A stretch of DNA of 64,000 nt from Alteromonas salexigens (GCF_025628895.1 NZ_JAOTJC010000005.1:1-64000), one strand, 5' to 3'; counted from the stretch's first letter, positions 8,508-17,824 are shown. The notes: generated by a model from the sequence alone, not told the origin. Translations and numbers: made by a program.

Positions 8508-9685
8508 ACGGACCGTTTTCACCCTGGCCTGATTACGATGAGCAGGAGCAACAGGCTGTCCTTGAAGTGATGCGCTCGAATCAGGTGAACTACTGGACCG
8601 GGCAGCAAGGGCGGAAGTTCGAACGGGAATTCGCGCATTTTGCTGACTGTGAGTATGCTATTGCGGTGGCCAACGGCTCGGTGGCCTTAGATTTGGCCTG
8701 GCGGGCGCTGGCCCTACCTGCCGGCAGCGAAGTCATCGTTACTTCACGGTCGTTCATGGCCTCGGTATCCTCAATTGTGCTAGCCGGGCTGGTGCCAGTG
8801 TTCGTAGATGTCGATCGCGACTCGCAAAATATCTGTGCCGAAACAATCGCCCCGGCGATTACCTCACGAACCCGGGCAATACTGTGTGTGCATCTTGCTG
8901 GCTGGCCCTGTGATATGGAAGCCATTCTGGCGCTCGCCAGTGAGCATGGCCTGAAGGTCGTCGAAGACTGCGCCCAGGCTCATGGTGCCCGTTATGCCGA
9001 GCGCTCGGTGGGCAGTTTCGGGGACATTGCGGCCTGGTCGTTTTGTCAGGACAAAATTATGACCACTGCCGGTGAAGGCGGCATGGTAACGACTAACCAT
9101 CGCGACTTGTGGTCAGTGATGTGGGCGTTTAAAGATCATGGCAAGTCGTATGATGCCGTGTATGAGCAAGCCCATCCCCCCGGCTTTCGCTGGTTGCATG
9201 AATCATTTGGGACTAACTGGCGTCTCACGGAGATGCAGGCGGCAGTAGGGCGCAAGCAGTTACAGAAAATGCCGGCCTGGACTCGTACCCGGCAGGCCTA
9301 TTGTCAGCAAATTTGGCAAACCTGTGAACGTTTTCCTGCCTTGCGCGTGCCCGCACTACCGACGAATGTCGGTCATGCCGGCTATAAGTGCTATGTGTTT
9401 GTAAACAGTGATCAGCTGTCATCCGGCTGGGACAGAGACCGCATTATGGCAGCCATTAATGCGCGCGGCGTACCTTGTCTGTCAGGCTCCTGTTCTGAAA
9501 TCTACCAGGAGAAAGCCTTTGACAACACATCCTACCGTCCCGCTGCGCCGTTGCCGGTGGCCAGTGAACTGGGGGCAACCAGCCTGATGTTTCTGATACA
9601 CCCTACACTGAGCCAGCAGGAGATTGATCTGACCTGTGAAGTTATTACCCAGGTAATGCAGGAGGCGGGTCATGCTGATAGTTAA
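8501..9685 (+). CDS. DegT/DnrJ/EryC1/StrS sugar aminotransferase (PglE-like)
   Basis: A 394-residue PLP-dependent sugar aminotransferase. It shows the family's NGSVALDLAWRAL substrate/PLP loop, the VVEDCAQAHGARY motif with the PLP-contacting Asp, and the Schiff-base lysine in SFCQDKIMTTAGEGGMV. In the context of a PglF-like 4,6-dehydratase and a PglD-like acetyltransferase, the expected reaction is glutamate-dependent amination of UDP-2-acetamido-2,6-dideoxy-4-keto-hexose. It overlaps the previous gene by seven bases and the next by fourteen. The residues GHPQ.. that set stereochemistry cannot be judged by eye, so the product epimer is open. Confidence 0.87.
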   Translation: MLNGPFSPWPDYDEQEQQAVLEVMRSNQVNYWTGQQGRKFEREFAHFADCEYAIAVANGSVALDLAWRALALPAGSEVIVTSRSFMASVSSIVLAGLVPVFVDVDRDSQNICAETIAPAITSRTRAILCVHLAGWPCDMEAILALASEHGLKVVEDCAQAHGARYAERSVGSFGDIAAWSFCQDKIMTTAGEGGMVTTNHRDLWSVMWAFKDHGKSYDAVYEQAHPPGFRWLHESFGTNWRLTEMQAAVGRKQLQKMPAWTRTRQAYCQQIWQTCERFPALRVPALPTNVGHAGYKCYVFVNSDQLSSGWDRDRIMAAINARGVPCLSGSCSEIYQEKAFDNTSYRPAAPLPVASELGATSLMFLIHPTLSQQEIDLTCEVITQVMQEAGHADS

Positions 9686-11594
9686 CCGTTTACATGCTAT
9701 TCCTGGCTGGCTGAAAACCACCTTACTGTTTTTGTGGGATATGCTGGCACTGGCGCTGGCCTTCGCAGTAGCCTACTGGATTCGACTAGGGGTATCGCCA
9801 AACCCGATTACCAGCGACGAAGTGGTGCTGATGATCGGTAACCTGGTGTTCACCCTGGGCCTGCTGGTGGTACTCGGCCATTACCGTCAGAGTCTGCGTT
9901 ACTTTGCTCTGTCCGGACTGACCGCCTTGCTGGCCGGGATCACTTCGTCAATTACCTACCTGTTTGTGATGAAAACCCTGGTAGGGGCATTTGTCCCGCT
10001 CAGTGTGCCGGTAATGTACTGCACGTTTGCGCTGACCCTGATTGGCGGGCCACGTCTGCTGATTTATGTGGCATCCCATACACTGGGGTACCGGGCGCGG
10101 GAAAAATGTCTGATTTTTGGTGCCGAACAAGCGGGCCGGGCGTTAGCCCTGGCGTTACATGAGTCGCCCAAGCTGATGCCGGTAGCGTTTATCGATGATA
10201 AAAGCCGTTATCAGGGTAAAAGCGTTGTGGGGTTACCGGTATACAGTCGTGACAGCATCAATAAAATGATCGCCCGGCACGGCGTCACGAAAATACTGCT
10301 GGCGGTGAACAATACGTCTCAGGCACGCCGGCAAGAGCTGCTGCGCTCATTAGAGCCGTTCGCGCTGGAATTACTCACCGTCCCTGATATCAACGAACTC
10401 AGTACTGATGGCAAACATATTGCCGACCTGCGTGAGGTGAAAATTGAAGAGCTGCTGGGGCGGGAGCCCGTGCCGCCTATTACTGAATTACTCAATCAGA
10501 ATATCACCGGAAAGCACGTCATGGTTACCGGGGCGGGCGGCTCAATCGGTAGCGAATTATGCCGGCAAATTGCCCGTTTACATCCTGCCTCGCTGACGCT
10601 GTTTGAGCTGTCAGAGTTTAATCTGTATCAGATAGAGCATGAGCTCAGTCGAACCTGCCCGGGCGTGCAGCTGTACCCGGTACTGGCCTCTATTCAGGAC
10701 TGTGATGTGCTGCGCCGCACGATGGATGCCCGCAAGATCCAAACTATCTACCATGCTGCAGCATACAAACATGTGCCTATGATTGAGCATAACTCTGCGG
10801 CGGGGATCCGCAACAATGTGTTCGGCACGGCCAATGTGGCGTTAACGGCCGCCGAATTCGGAATCGAAAAGTTCGTATTGGTGTCTACCGACAAAGCCGT
10901 TCGCCCCACCAATGTAATGGGCGCCACCAAACGGTTCGCTGAGTTATATGTACAGGCCCTGGCAGACCTTGGCAGTGATACCGAATTTGCGATTGTTCGC
11001 TTTGGTAACGTGCTGGGATCATCAGGCTCAGTGGTGCCGGTATTCACCCAGCAAATTAAGAAAGGGGGGCCGCTCACGGTTACCCATCCGGATATCATCC
11101 GTTACTTCATGACCATCCCCGAAGCCGCGCAACTGGTAATTCAGGCCGGCTCGATGGGCCGCGCAGGCGAGGTGTATGTGCTGGATATGGGCGAGCCGGT
11201 AAAAATAGCCGATCTGGCACGCAAGATGGCGCACTTAATGGGTTTAAGTGTCTCTGAGAACGGACCTGGCGTGGGTGACATCGAGCTTAAGTACACCGGT
11301 CTGCGCCCCGGTGAGAAGCTGTATGAAGAGTTGCTGATTGACGATGCCGATACGACTACCGCGCACCCGCGCATAATGGGCGCAAATGAAGCAAAAATTT
11401 CGTTTGGCGAGGTGGTGATGCTGTTGGACCGGCTGAACTTTGCCCTTCTGAACAACAATGAAGCTGAAGTCAGGGCATTGTTACTGGAAGCTCCGCTGGC
11501 CTACCAGCCGGTCGATCACAGCGCCCAGTCCAATGTGAAGCAGGTTGATTTCAGAGCAGGAAAAATGCGTCCGGCCGTCGGCCAGGCCGGATAA
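9672..11594 (+). CDS. Membrane-bound UDP-sugar 4,6-dehydratase (PglF/WbpM/CapD-like)
   Basis: A 640-residue protein with four N-terminal transmembrane segments (about residues 12-130), a first Rossmann-like domain (CLIFGAEQAGRALA) and a C-terminal short-chain dehydrogenase domain. The latter shows the NAD-binding VTGAGGSIGSELCRQIA, the YHAAAYKHVPMIEHN element, and STDKAVRPTNVMGATKR, where the Met/Lys replaces the classical Tyr as in PglF and WbpM. This is the long membrane form. It should convert UDP-GlcNAc to the 4-keto-6-deoxy intermediate, the first step of bacillosamine-type sugar synthesis. Its start lies within the end of the aminotransferase gene. Confidence 0.88.
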   Translation: MLIVNRLHAIPGWLKTTLLFLWDMLALALAFAVAYWIRLGVSPNPITSDEVVLMIGNLVFTLGLLVVLGHYRQSLRYFALSGLTALLAGITSSITYLFVMKTLVGAFVPLSVPVMYCTFALTLIGGPRLLIYVASHTLGYRAREKCLIFGAEQAGRALALALHESPKLMPVAFIDDKSRYQGKSVVGLPVYSRDSINKMIARHGVTKILLAVNNTSQARRQELLRSLEPFALELLTVPDINELSTDGKHIADLREVKIEELLGREPVPPITELLNQNITGKHVMVTGAGGSIGSELCRQIARLHPASLTLFELSEFNLYQIEHELSRTCPGVQLYPVLASIQDCDVLRRTMDARKIQTIYHAAAYKHVPMIEHNSAAGIRNNVFGTANVALTAAEFGIEKFVLVSTDKAVRPTNVMGATKRFAELYVQALADLGSDTEFAIVRFGNVLGSSGSVVPVFTQQIKKGGPLTVTHPDIIRYFMTIPEAAQLVIQAGSMGRAGEVYVLDMGEPVKIADLARKMAHLMGLSVSENGPGVGDIELKYTGLRPGEKLYEELLIDDADTTTAHPRIMGANEAKISFGEVVMLLDRLNFALLNNNEAEVRALLLEAPLAYQPVDHSAQSNVKQVDFRAGKMRPAVGQAG

Positions 11595-11612
11595 CCGTCA
11601 GGTAAGAAGTAG

Positions 11613-12128
11613 ATGTATAGAGTACTGTTTACGATGTGGCTGGGCTTGATGAACATCAATGTCCATGCCGAACAGACTGATATTCCGTTGGGGATTGGCG
11701 ATGCAGTAAAGGTGGTTGTATTCAATGAACCTGATTTGCTGGTCAATATGAAAGTAGATGCCAACGGCGTTATCCACGTGCCCCTCATTGGTGATATTCA
11801 TGCGGTAGGCCTGACAGCTCAGCAGCTGGATGAAAAAATTACCGCAATGCTGGAGGCGGATTATCTGGTTGCGCCACAGGTATCCGTTATTGTTGAGGCG
11901 TTCCGCCCGTTTTATATCAAGGGGGAAGTAACCCGCGCAGGCAGTTACGATTACGTTATTGGGCTCACAGTGGACCAGGCTATCGCCATTGCCGGCGGCC
12001 TGCGTGAGCGAGCCGCATCAGATGACTGGCAACTGATCCGTGGTCCTCAGAAAAAGCTGCTAACTGTAACCGCCGACACTCAGGTGCTGCCGGGGGACAT
12101 CATCGAAATTCCGGAGAGCTTCTTCTGA
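11613..12128 (+). CDS. Wza-like polysaccharide export protein
   Basis: A 171-residue secreted protein with an N-terminal signal peptide (cleavage near NVHA-EQ). The poly_export domain (IGDAVKVVVFNEPDLLVNMKV followed by VDANGVIHVPLIGDI) is joined to a single SLBB domain (FYIKGEVTRAGSYDYVIGLTVDQAIAIAGG). It forms the periplasmic/outer-membrane export channel in Wza-type systems. It is much shorter than E. coli Wza (about 380 aa), has no lipobox and lacks the C-terminal amphipathic helix that forms the outer-membrane pore. It belongs to the short class, which usually needs another outer-membrane component. The stop overlaps the next start by one base. Confidence 0.85.
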   Translation: MYRVLFTMWLGLMNINVHAEQTDIPLGIGDAVKVVVFNEPDLLVNMKVDANGVIHVPLIGDIHAVGLTAQQLDEKITAMLEADYLVAPQVSVIVEAFRPFYIKGEVTRAGSYDYVIGLTVDQAIAIAGGLRERAASDDWQLIRGPQKKLLTVTADTQVLPGDIIEIPESFF

Positions 12129-14158
12129 TGTCAGATACGGTGTCACAGGAAGTCACGTTCGATCTAGGAGACCTGTTCAGTTTCTTGTGGGCGAAAAAGT
12201 GGGCCATTATGCTCACCGCAACACTGTTTATTGTGCTGGGGTACATGTATGTGCAGTCGCTGCCCCGGCTGTATGCTGCGTCCAGTACCTTATTGCTTAA
12301 TGAAGACAGCAATACACTGCCGCTTGCCGGTATGGCTGCCCTCACGGGTTCGGCCGGCAGCCAAATGGACACCCACATCGAATTTATCCGCTCCCGCCAG
12401 TTTCTGAAAAGCATTGTGAAAGCACAGCAATTGCATCTGACCCCCGAGTTTCTGCCACCGCACGGGCCGAATGCGGGCGTACCGGATATTGATCATACGG
12501 TGTCGGTTATTCAGGAGGACCTGAGTTTATCTGTGATTGCCGATACCAATATGTTGAAAGTCACATTTGTTGCCCGTGACCCGAGCATTGCCATGCAGGT
12601 GGCGAATGCCATCGGCCCGGCTTTTTTTGATGATCAGGCCAGTCGTGAAAGCGGCCGGGTAGCGTCTGCTTCCCACTGGATCAGTGAGCAAATTGATACG
12701 GCCAGAGAAATGCTGGATGCATCTGAGTTGCAGCTGCAACAATTCTTAGAAGCTAACCAGCTGGTGGATGTAGGCAGCGAGATGGCACTGCTGCAAAATG
12801 AAATTGTCGCTTTGATGCGGGAACGACTGAACGCGGAAAAGCAGTTGAGTGAGTTATCAGCCAGTCTTGAGCAGTTGCAACGTGCGGAGGGTCAGCCCGC
12901 GGCGATGCTACAGGTGCCCTGGGTTGCTCAAAATGAATTCGTGCGATCCCTGCGCGCCCAGATCCAGCGTCAGGAAGTGGCGCTGGATGAACTGGCAAAG
13001 CGCTACAAACCCAAGCATTACCGCTATGTGGCGGTACAAACGTCGCTGGACACGTTACGGCAAGAGCTCGCAGAAACCGTGGCGGATATCCGTGCTGGTC
13101 TGGCTGAGCAAACCACGTCGCTGCAAAGCCGTATAAATGCACTTTCCGGCCAGATAGGGCAGGCCCGGCAGAAACACACGGACATGGGGAACCTTGAGGT
13201 TCAGTTCACCCGGCTGCGCCGCGAAGTAGAGCTTAACCAACAACATTACGATGTATTTTTGCGTCGTTTACAGGATGCAGAAGTACTGCAGGACCTCGGT
13301 TCCCAGCAAAACTTTCTGGTGGTAGACGCCGCGCGTCTCCCCCAACGGCCGGTATCGCCCCGGGTGGCCCTGTCCATGGCCGTTATTGCGGTGCTGTCGG
13401 TATTTGTGAGTATTGCCCTGTGGTTGGTGATCCATTTACTCAGCGATAAGCGCACCCGCTATAAACAGCTGCTTAAAGAAAATAATATTCCGTTACTCGC
13501 GGAGCTGCCAAAAACCAATGGCGGAGCAAAAGTAGCCAGCGCGCTGCGCATTGGTCAGGCTCGCCAGCACCATGCCATGGATGAAGCCATTCGAACCTTG
13601 CGTACCGGGGTGTTGCTACACAGTGAAGAACAGCAGGCCAGCGTACTCATGGTGTCGCGGGTAAAAGGCAACACTGATAACGGGGAGGTCACGGTACGGT
13701 TGGCTGAAAGTTTTGCCAACCTGGAAAAAACGCTGTTGATTGAAGGAAATCTGCGTACGCCTTTTCTGCATGAAACTTACGCGGACGACAGCCTTACGGT
13801 GGGTTTGTCCGATATGATCAGCCGGCAGGTTCGTTTCAGCCGGGCCGCATTTAAGCCCCACGAAAGCCGGCTGACTATTTTGCCGGCCGGCACCGTCCCG
13901 GACGATCCAATGACTATCTTGCGGCGGACCAGACTGGCAGCTTTGCTGAAAAAGCTGAGCACGGTTTACCAGCGGATCCTGGTACACGCACCACCCCTGA
14001 ATAATGTGTCTGATGGCCTGATTTGGGCCCGGAAAGCCGATGCAATGGTATTAGTGTGCGATTTAGAAACTACCGAAACAGACGAACTGAAGTTCGCCAT
14101 TGATACACTGAATGATAACGGACTGAAACTTTTGGGCGTGGTCTTTGAAAATGTCTGA
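12128..14158 (+). CDS. Wzc-like chain-length determinant with degenerate tyrosine-kinase domain
   Basis: A 676-residue inner-membrane co-polymerase of the Wzc/GumC type. The N-terminal Wzz domain has a first transmembrane segment at about 30-50. A long periplasmic coiled-coil region follows (about 190-400), then a second transmembrane segment near 420-440 preceded by a Pro-rich segment (PQRPVSPRVAL). The cytoplasmic part aligns with BY-kinases but has lost the catalytic motifs. The Walker A position (about 512-520) reads KGNTDNGEVT instead of GEGKST. Walker A' (about 535) reads LLIEGNLRTP instead of LLIDADLRRP. The Walker B position (about 616) reads ILVHAPP instead of IIDTPP. There is no C-terminal tyrosine cluster. 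It probably controls chain length and export structurally, without autophosphorylation. Confidence 0.85.
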   Translation: MSDTVSQEVTFDLGDLFSFLWAKKWAIMLTATLFIVLGYMYVQSLPRLYAASSTLLLNEDSNTLPLAGMAALTGSAGSQMDTHIEFIRSRQFLKSIVKAQQLHLTPEFLPPHGPNAGVPDIDHTVSVIQEDLSLSVIADTNMLKVTFVARDPSIAMQVANAIGPAFFDDQASRESGRVASASHWISEQIDTAREMLDASELQLQQFLEANQLVDVGSEMALLQNEIVALMRERLNAEKQLSELSASLEQLQRAEGQPAAMLQVPWVAQNEFVRSLRAQIQRQEVALDELAKRYKPKHYRYVAVQTSLDTLRQELAETVADIRAGLAEQTTSLQSRINALSGQIGQARQKHTDMGNLEVQFTRLRREVELNQQHYDVFLRRLQDAEVLQDLGSQQNFLVVDAARLPQRPVSPRVALSMAVIAVLSVFVSIALWLVIHLLSDKRTRYKQLLKENNIPLLAELPKTNGGAKVASALRIGQARQHHAMDEAIRTLRTGVLLHSEEQQASVLMVSRVKGNTDNGEVTVRLAESFANLEKTLLIEGNLRTPFLHETYADDSLTVGLSDMISRQVRFSRAAFKPHESRLTILPAGTVPDDPMTILRRTRLAALLKKLSTVYQRILVHAPPLNNVSDGLIWARKADAMVLVCDLETTETDELKFAIDTLNDNGLKLLGVVFENV

Positions 14159-14272
14159 CTTTTTAAAGATATTAGCAACAGATAGCCGCAAAATTAGACT
14201 TATAGCTAATATTTAAGCAATGCTTAACATGCTTTAATTTATTAAAATTATAACAATAAACAGGAACTTACC

Positions 14273-14968
14273 GTGCGCGCTCTCGTATTTATGTTGCTTC
14301 TCTTGCCCATGTCGTCATTCGCTGCATTTTATCACGTTGATGCGTGGTCAGCGGGCGATAATCTGGCCTTTGTGGATGACCAAACGGGGCTGTCCTGGCT
14401 GTCGCTTACCGAGACCTCAGGCATGGCGTATACCGACGCCGCAACGCGCTACGATGGCTGGCGGGCGGCACAACATGGCGAGATAGCGGCGCTGTTTCAG
14501 GCTGTCTTTACTACCTACTCGCCGAATCAGTCTTCGCAATACCTGAAAGGCTGCCCCTCTGATTTACCCTGTTATGCCGAGGCCAGCTTATGGCTATCAT
14601 TATTTGGCAGTATGGTTGATGTGAATGGCGCATACACGCGTTATGCGTTTGGCCTCTATCGGAATGAAGCGGGCGGGCTGTCTATGCTGGGCGCACGCAC
14701 CAACAGCCAAATAGCCAAACCCAATAACGTGCGGGGCGATACTAACAACTATGGGCCAGGTTTCACCGCTTCTTATGATTATTATGAGGGACGCCCAGCT
14801 CCTTACAATTACGGCACATATCTGGTCAAAGCGGCCCCGCCGGCACCACCTGCGGAGCTTCAGGCATCAGCTCCCAGCCCGCAGGCGCGGGTGGATGCCC
14901 CAGCAGGCATGCTGTTGTTCGGCCTTGCCGGGCTGCTCGTATGGCGACGAGCGCAAACCCAGCGCTAG
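14273..14968 (+). CDS. Secreted protein with PEP-CTERM-like C-terminal sorting signal
   Basis: A 231-residue protein starting at a GTG behind an AGGAA ribosome-binding site. It has a signal peptide (MRALVFMLLLLPMSSFAA) and a globular region of unknown function beginning FYHVDAWSAGDNLAFVDD. The C-terminus has the layout of a PEP-CTERM signal: a short proline motif (DAPAG), a hydrophobic helix (MLLFGLAGLLVW) and a basic end (RRAQTQR). The canonical PEP is replaced by DAP. In exosortase systems such proteins are processed and linked to surface polysaccharide. It lies 114 bases after the EPS operon. No exosortase gene is present in the window, so sorting is inferred from the tail only. Confidence 0.7.
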   Translation: MRALVFMLLLLPMSSFAAFYHVDAWSAGDNLAFVDDQTGLSWLSLTETSGMAYTDAATRYDGWRAAQHGEIAALFQAVFTTYSPNQSSQYLKGCPSDLPCYAEASLWLSLFGSMVDVNGAYTRYAFGLYRNEAGGLSMLGARTNSQIAKPNNVRGDTNNYGPGFTASYDYYEGRPAPYNYGTYLVKAAPPAPPAELQASAPSPQARVDAPAGMLLFGLAGLLVWRRAQTQR

Positions 14969-15050
14969 CTGCCGTATCTGCTTGCGCTGCTTTCATTCGA
15001 AGGCAGCTTCGCCTACCATAAGTGCTATCTGTTAGCCACCTGTATTCTTC

Positions 15051-16043
15051 ATGCCATCACTGCAGTCATACCACACCTTCGGGCTTACCAGTTCTTCTCA
15101 ACAACTCGCTGTGTTTAGCTCTCCAGATGAATGCCGGCGGGCCTATTCCCGCGCTACCCGTAACTGGGTACTTGGCGGCGGCAGTAACACCCTGTTTCTG
15201 GACGATTATGACGGCCAGGTTCTGATAAACCAGATTACCGGTATTACCCACCATGAAACCTCAGCCGGCCACCGTTTACGGGTGGGCGCCGGCGAAAACT
15301 GGCATGAACTGGTCACCACCTGTCTTCAGCAAGGCTGGCACGGGATGGAAAACCTGGCCCTTATTCCCGGCTCGGTAGGGGCCTCGCCCATTCAGAACAT
15401 TGGCGCGTATGGGGTAGAGGTGAAATCGTTTATTGAACAGGTAGAAGGGGTGCACCTGGATACCTGGCAGCCGTTTACCTTGTCCCGTGAGGAATGTCAG
15501 TTCGGTTACCGGGACAGTATTTTTAAACACGCGCTGGCCGGAAAAGTGCTGATTTCTTATGTTACTTTCCTGTTGCCTACGCCAGCCCGCGCAGAAACAT
15601 CCTATGGTGAACTGGCCAGATTGAACGCACCCACACCCGCCGCCATTTATGACGAAGTGATTCGGGTTCGGCGGGCCAAATTGCCTGATCCGGCGGAGCT
15701 GGGTAATGCGGGCAGTTTTTTTAAGAATCCGGTTATCAGTAACGCACACTTTCAGACCCTCAAAGCGCGTTATGACGCTGTCCCCGGCTTCGCGGTAGAT
15801 GAGTCGCACACTAAAGTCCCCGCCGCCTGGCTGATTGACCGGCTGGGCTTTAAAGGCAAAACCCACCACGGAGTACGCTGTCACCCCACACAACCGCTGG
15901 TACTCACGAATCTGGGCCATGCCAGAGGCGAAGATGTGACAAGTCTTGCAAAAGCCATTATTGTGGCAGTAAACGAGACGTTCAATATTCAACTTGAGCC
16001 CGAAGTCAGGCTGGTGGGCAGGGAAGGGCTGGTGCATCTATGA
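15051..16043 (+). CDS. murB: UDP-N-acetylenolpyruvoylglucosamine reductase
   Basis: Reduces UDP-GlcNAc-enolpyruvate to UDP-MurNAc with NADPH and FAD, the second committed step of peptidoglycan precursor synthesis in the cytoplasm. At 330 residues it is close to E. coli MurB (342) and is the type I form. The FAD-binding VLGGGSNTLFLDDYDG segment, the VGAGENWHELV element, ALIPGSVGASPIQNIGAYGVE, and GNAGSFFKNPV with the catalytic serine are all present. It overlaps birA by four bases (ATGA), so the two are translationally coupled. The order murB-birA-pantothenate kinase-tRNA-tuf matches the conserved gammaproteobacterial block. Confidence 0.97.
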   Translation: MPSLQSYHTFGLTSSSQQLAVFSSPDECRRAYSRATRNWVLGGGSNTLFLDDYDGQVLINQITGITHHETSAGHRLRVGAGENWHELVTTCLQQGWHGMENLALIPGSVGASPIQNIGAYGVEVKSFIEQVEGVHLDTWQPFTLSREECQFGYRDSIFKHALAGKVLISYVTFLLPTPARAETSYGELARLNAPTPAAIYDEVIRVRRAKLPDPAELGNAGSFFKNPVISNAHFQTLKARYDAVPGFAVDESHTKVPAAWLIDRLGFKGKTHHGVRCHPTQPLVLTNLGHARGEDVTSLAKAIIVAVNETFNIQLEPEVRLVGREGLVHL

Positions 16044-17026
16044 GACAGGCATCCAAGCTAATCAGACAACATATTCTGGCCGTGTTATCAGACGGTCACT
16101 TTCATTCCGGTGAAGCCATAGCGCAAGAGGTGGGGTTATCACGCACCGCCGTCGCCGGTCACATCGCGCAACTCTCAGACTGGGGGCTGGATGTGTTCAA
16201 AGTCAAAGGCAAGGGTTACCGCCTGGAGCGGGGCTTTACGCTGTTAAACGCAGACACCATAAAGAAACACCTGCCCGGTCCGCGGATGGCGCTGGTGGAT
16301 GTGGAAGCCGTGCTGCCGTCAACCAATACTGAAATGAAAAAGCGGATTGTGAATACCCCCCACAACCTGGCGAACGGCGACGTGGTACTGGCTGAAGTCC
16401 AGACGGCGGGCCGGGGGCGGCACGGTCGTGAGTGGCTGGCGCCGGTGGGCGGGAGTCTGACGTTTTCTATGTACTGGTCGTTTCCTGACGGTTATCAGAG
16501 TATGGCCGGGCTGTCGTTGCTGGTGGGGCTGGCGGTATGTGAAGGACTTAAGGCCGTAGGTGTTGATGATGCGCAACTGAAATGGCCTAATGATGTGTAC
16601 CTGCAGGGTAAAAAGCTCGCCGGCATTCTCATTGAAGTTGAAGGTCAGATTGGGGCGACGGCCCACAGTGTGATTGGTATTGGTCTCAACGTGTGTATGC
16701 CGGAGAATCAGTATGATGTAGGGCAGCCCCATACCGACCTGGCTGCCTTCCTTGGTTTTGCACCGGATCGAAACTCATTAGCCGCCGCTATTATCCACGC
16801 CTTGTGCGACCTGTTGCCGAAATTCAGTCAACAGGGGTTCGGGCCGTTTGTGGATTTATGGCAAGCGATGGATTTATACGCCGATAAAACAATCGTGTTG
16901 CAGATGGGTGAGAAACGCTTTTCCGGCGTGGATCGCGGGGTGGATGCCAGTGGCGCGCTGTTGGTAGAAACCCGTGACGGCATTACCCGGTTCCATGGCG
17001 GGGAGGTAAGTTTACGTGGCCAGTGA
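16040..17026 (+). CDS. birA: Bifunctional biotin ligase and biotin operon repressor
   Basis: A 328-residue BirA of the two-function class. An N-terminal winged helix-turn-helix (about residues 8-65, including HSGEAIAQEVGLSRTAVAGH) precedes the biotin-protein ligase domain. The latter carries the biotinyl-AMP loop GRGRHGREW (about 125-133), KWPNDVYLQGKKLAGILIE and an SH3-like C-terminal domain. It activates biotin to biotinyl-AMP, transfers it to the carboxylase carrier protein, and when loaded represses the bio operon. Length is near E. coli BirA (321). It lies between murB and coaX in an overlapping transcription unit. Confidence 0.96.
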   Translation: MRQASKLIRQHILAVLSDGHFHSGEAIAQEVGLSRTAVAGHIAQLSDWGLDVFKVKGKGYRLERGFTLLNADTIKKHLPGPRMALVDVEAVLPSTNTEMKKRIVNTPHNLANGDVVLAEVQTAGRGRHGREWLAPVGGSLTFSMYWSFPDGYQSMAGLSLLVGLAVCEGLKAVGVDDAQLKWPNDVYLQGKKLAGILIEVEGQIGATAHSVIGIGLNVCMPENQYDVGQPHTDLAAFLGFAPDRNSLAAAIIHALCDLLPKFSQQGFGPFVDLWQAMDLYADKTIVLQMGEKRFSGVDRGVDASGALLVETRDGITRFHGGEVSLRGQ

Positions 17027-17756
17027 AAAGAATGTGTTGTTAGTGGATGTGGGCAACACCCTGATCAAGGCGTGTCGCATGAGTGAGATGGACAAAGAGC
17101 CTGCCGTGCATACCACGCACCGGGCGTTTGTAGCCTCACTGGAGGCGCTGAAAGTCACTCACGTGTATTTAGGCAGCGTACGGGATGATGCGGTGGCCAA
17201 TTATATCGGCGCCCACTGTGAGCAGGCAGGACTGGGATTTAAAGAAATCGTCACCGAAAAGGAAACGTTCGGCATTACCAATGCCTACGCCAATGTCGAC
17301 ACGATGGGCGTGGATCGCTGGTTAGGGATCATGGCAGCGCAGGGAATGACAAAAAAAGACAGCTTTTGTGTCATGGATGTGGGCACGGCTATTACCGTTG
17401 ACTTTGTAAGTAAAGGTCAACATTTAGGCGGTTGGATAGCGCCGGGTTTCCACAGCATGCGTACAGGACTCATTGAATCCACCAAAAAAGTATTTGGCGA
17501 TGACACGATGCCGGACACATTAACGGCCGGAAATACCACCCAATCCGGGGTGGCGCAGGGGTGTCTGGCGGCCACACAAGGCATCTACAGAAGCGCAATT
17601 GCCTATTTAAACAGCAAACAAACACCGTTTGATGTAATTATAGGCGGTGGGGACAAAAAACTGTTTGCATTCCCAGAGAGCAATGGTAGCATCCCCGTCG
17701 CGAATTTGGTGGTGCAAGGCCTTGCCCGCTATGCGAAGAGAGACCTCTTTGCATAA
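17016..17756 (+). CDS. coaX: Type III pantothenate kinase
   Basis: A 246-residue ASKHA-fold kinase that phosphorylates pantothenate, the first step of coenzyme A synthesis. The N-terminal phosphate-1 motif is VDVGNTLIKA, the pantothenate-site region includes MGVDRWLGIMAA, and the phosphate-2 motif is DVGTAITVDFV. The frame starts at a GTG (17016), eleven bases inside birA, behind GGGAGGTAAG. E. coli carries the unrelated type I enzyme coaA at the same position between birA and the tRNA cluster, so this is a non-orthologous replacement in a conserved locus. Confidence 0.95.
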   Translation: MASEKNVLLVDVGNTLIKACRMSEMDKEPAVHTTHRAFVASLEALKVTHVYLGSVRDDAVANYIGAHCEQAGLGFKEIVTEKETFGITNAYANVDTMGVDRWLGIMAAQGMTKKDSFCVMDVGTAITVDFVSKGQHLGGWIAPGFHSMRTGLIESTKKVFGDDTMPDTLTAGNTTQSGVAQGCLAATQGIYRSAIAYLNSKQTPFDVIIGGGDKKLFAFPESNGSIPVANLVVQGLARYAKRDLFA

Positions 17757-17824
17757 CAACAAATGTTTGATTGGTTAAAGATTTATCACTCAAACAGAAA
17801 AATGAAAATTTTTCGAAAAAGGCA

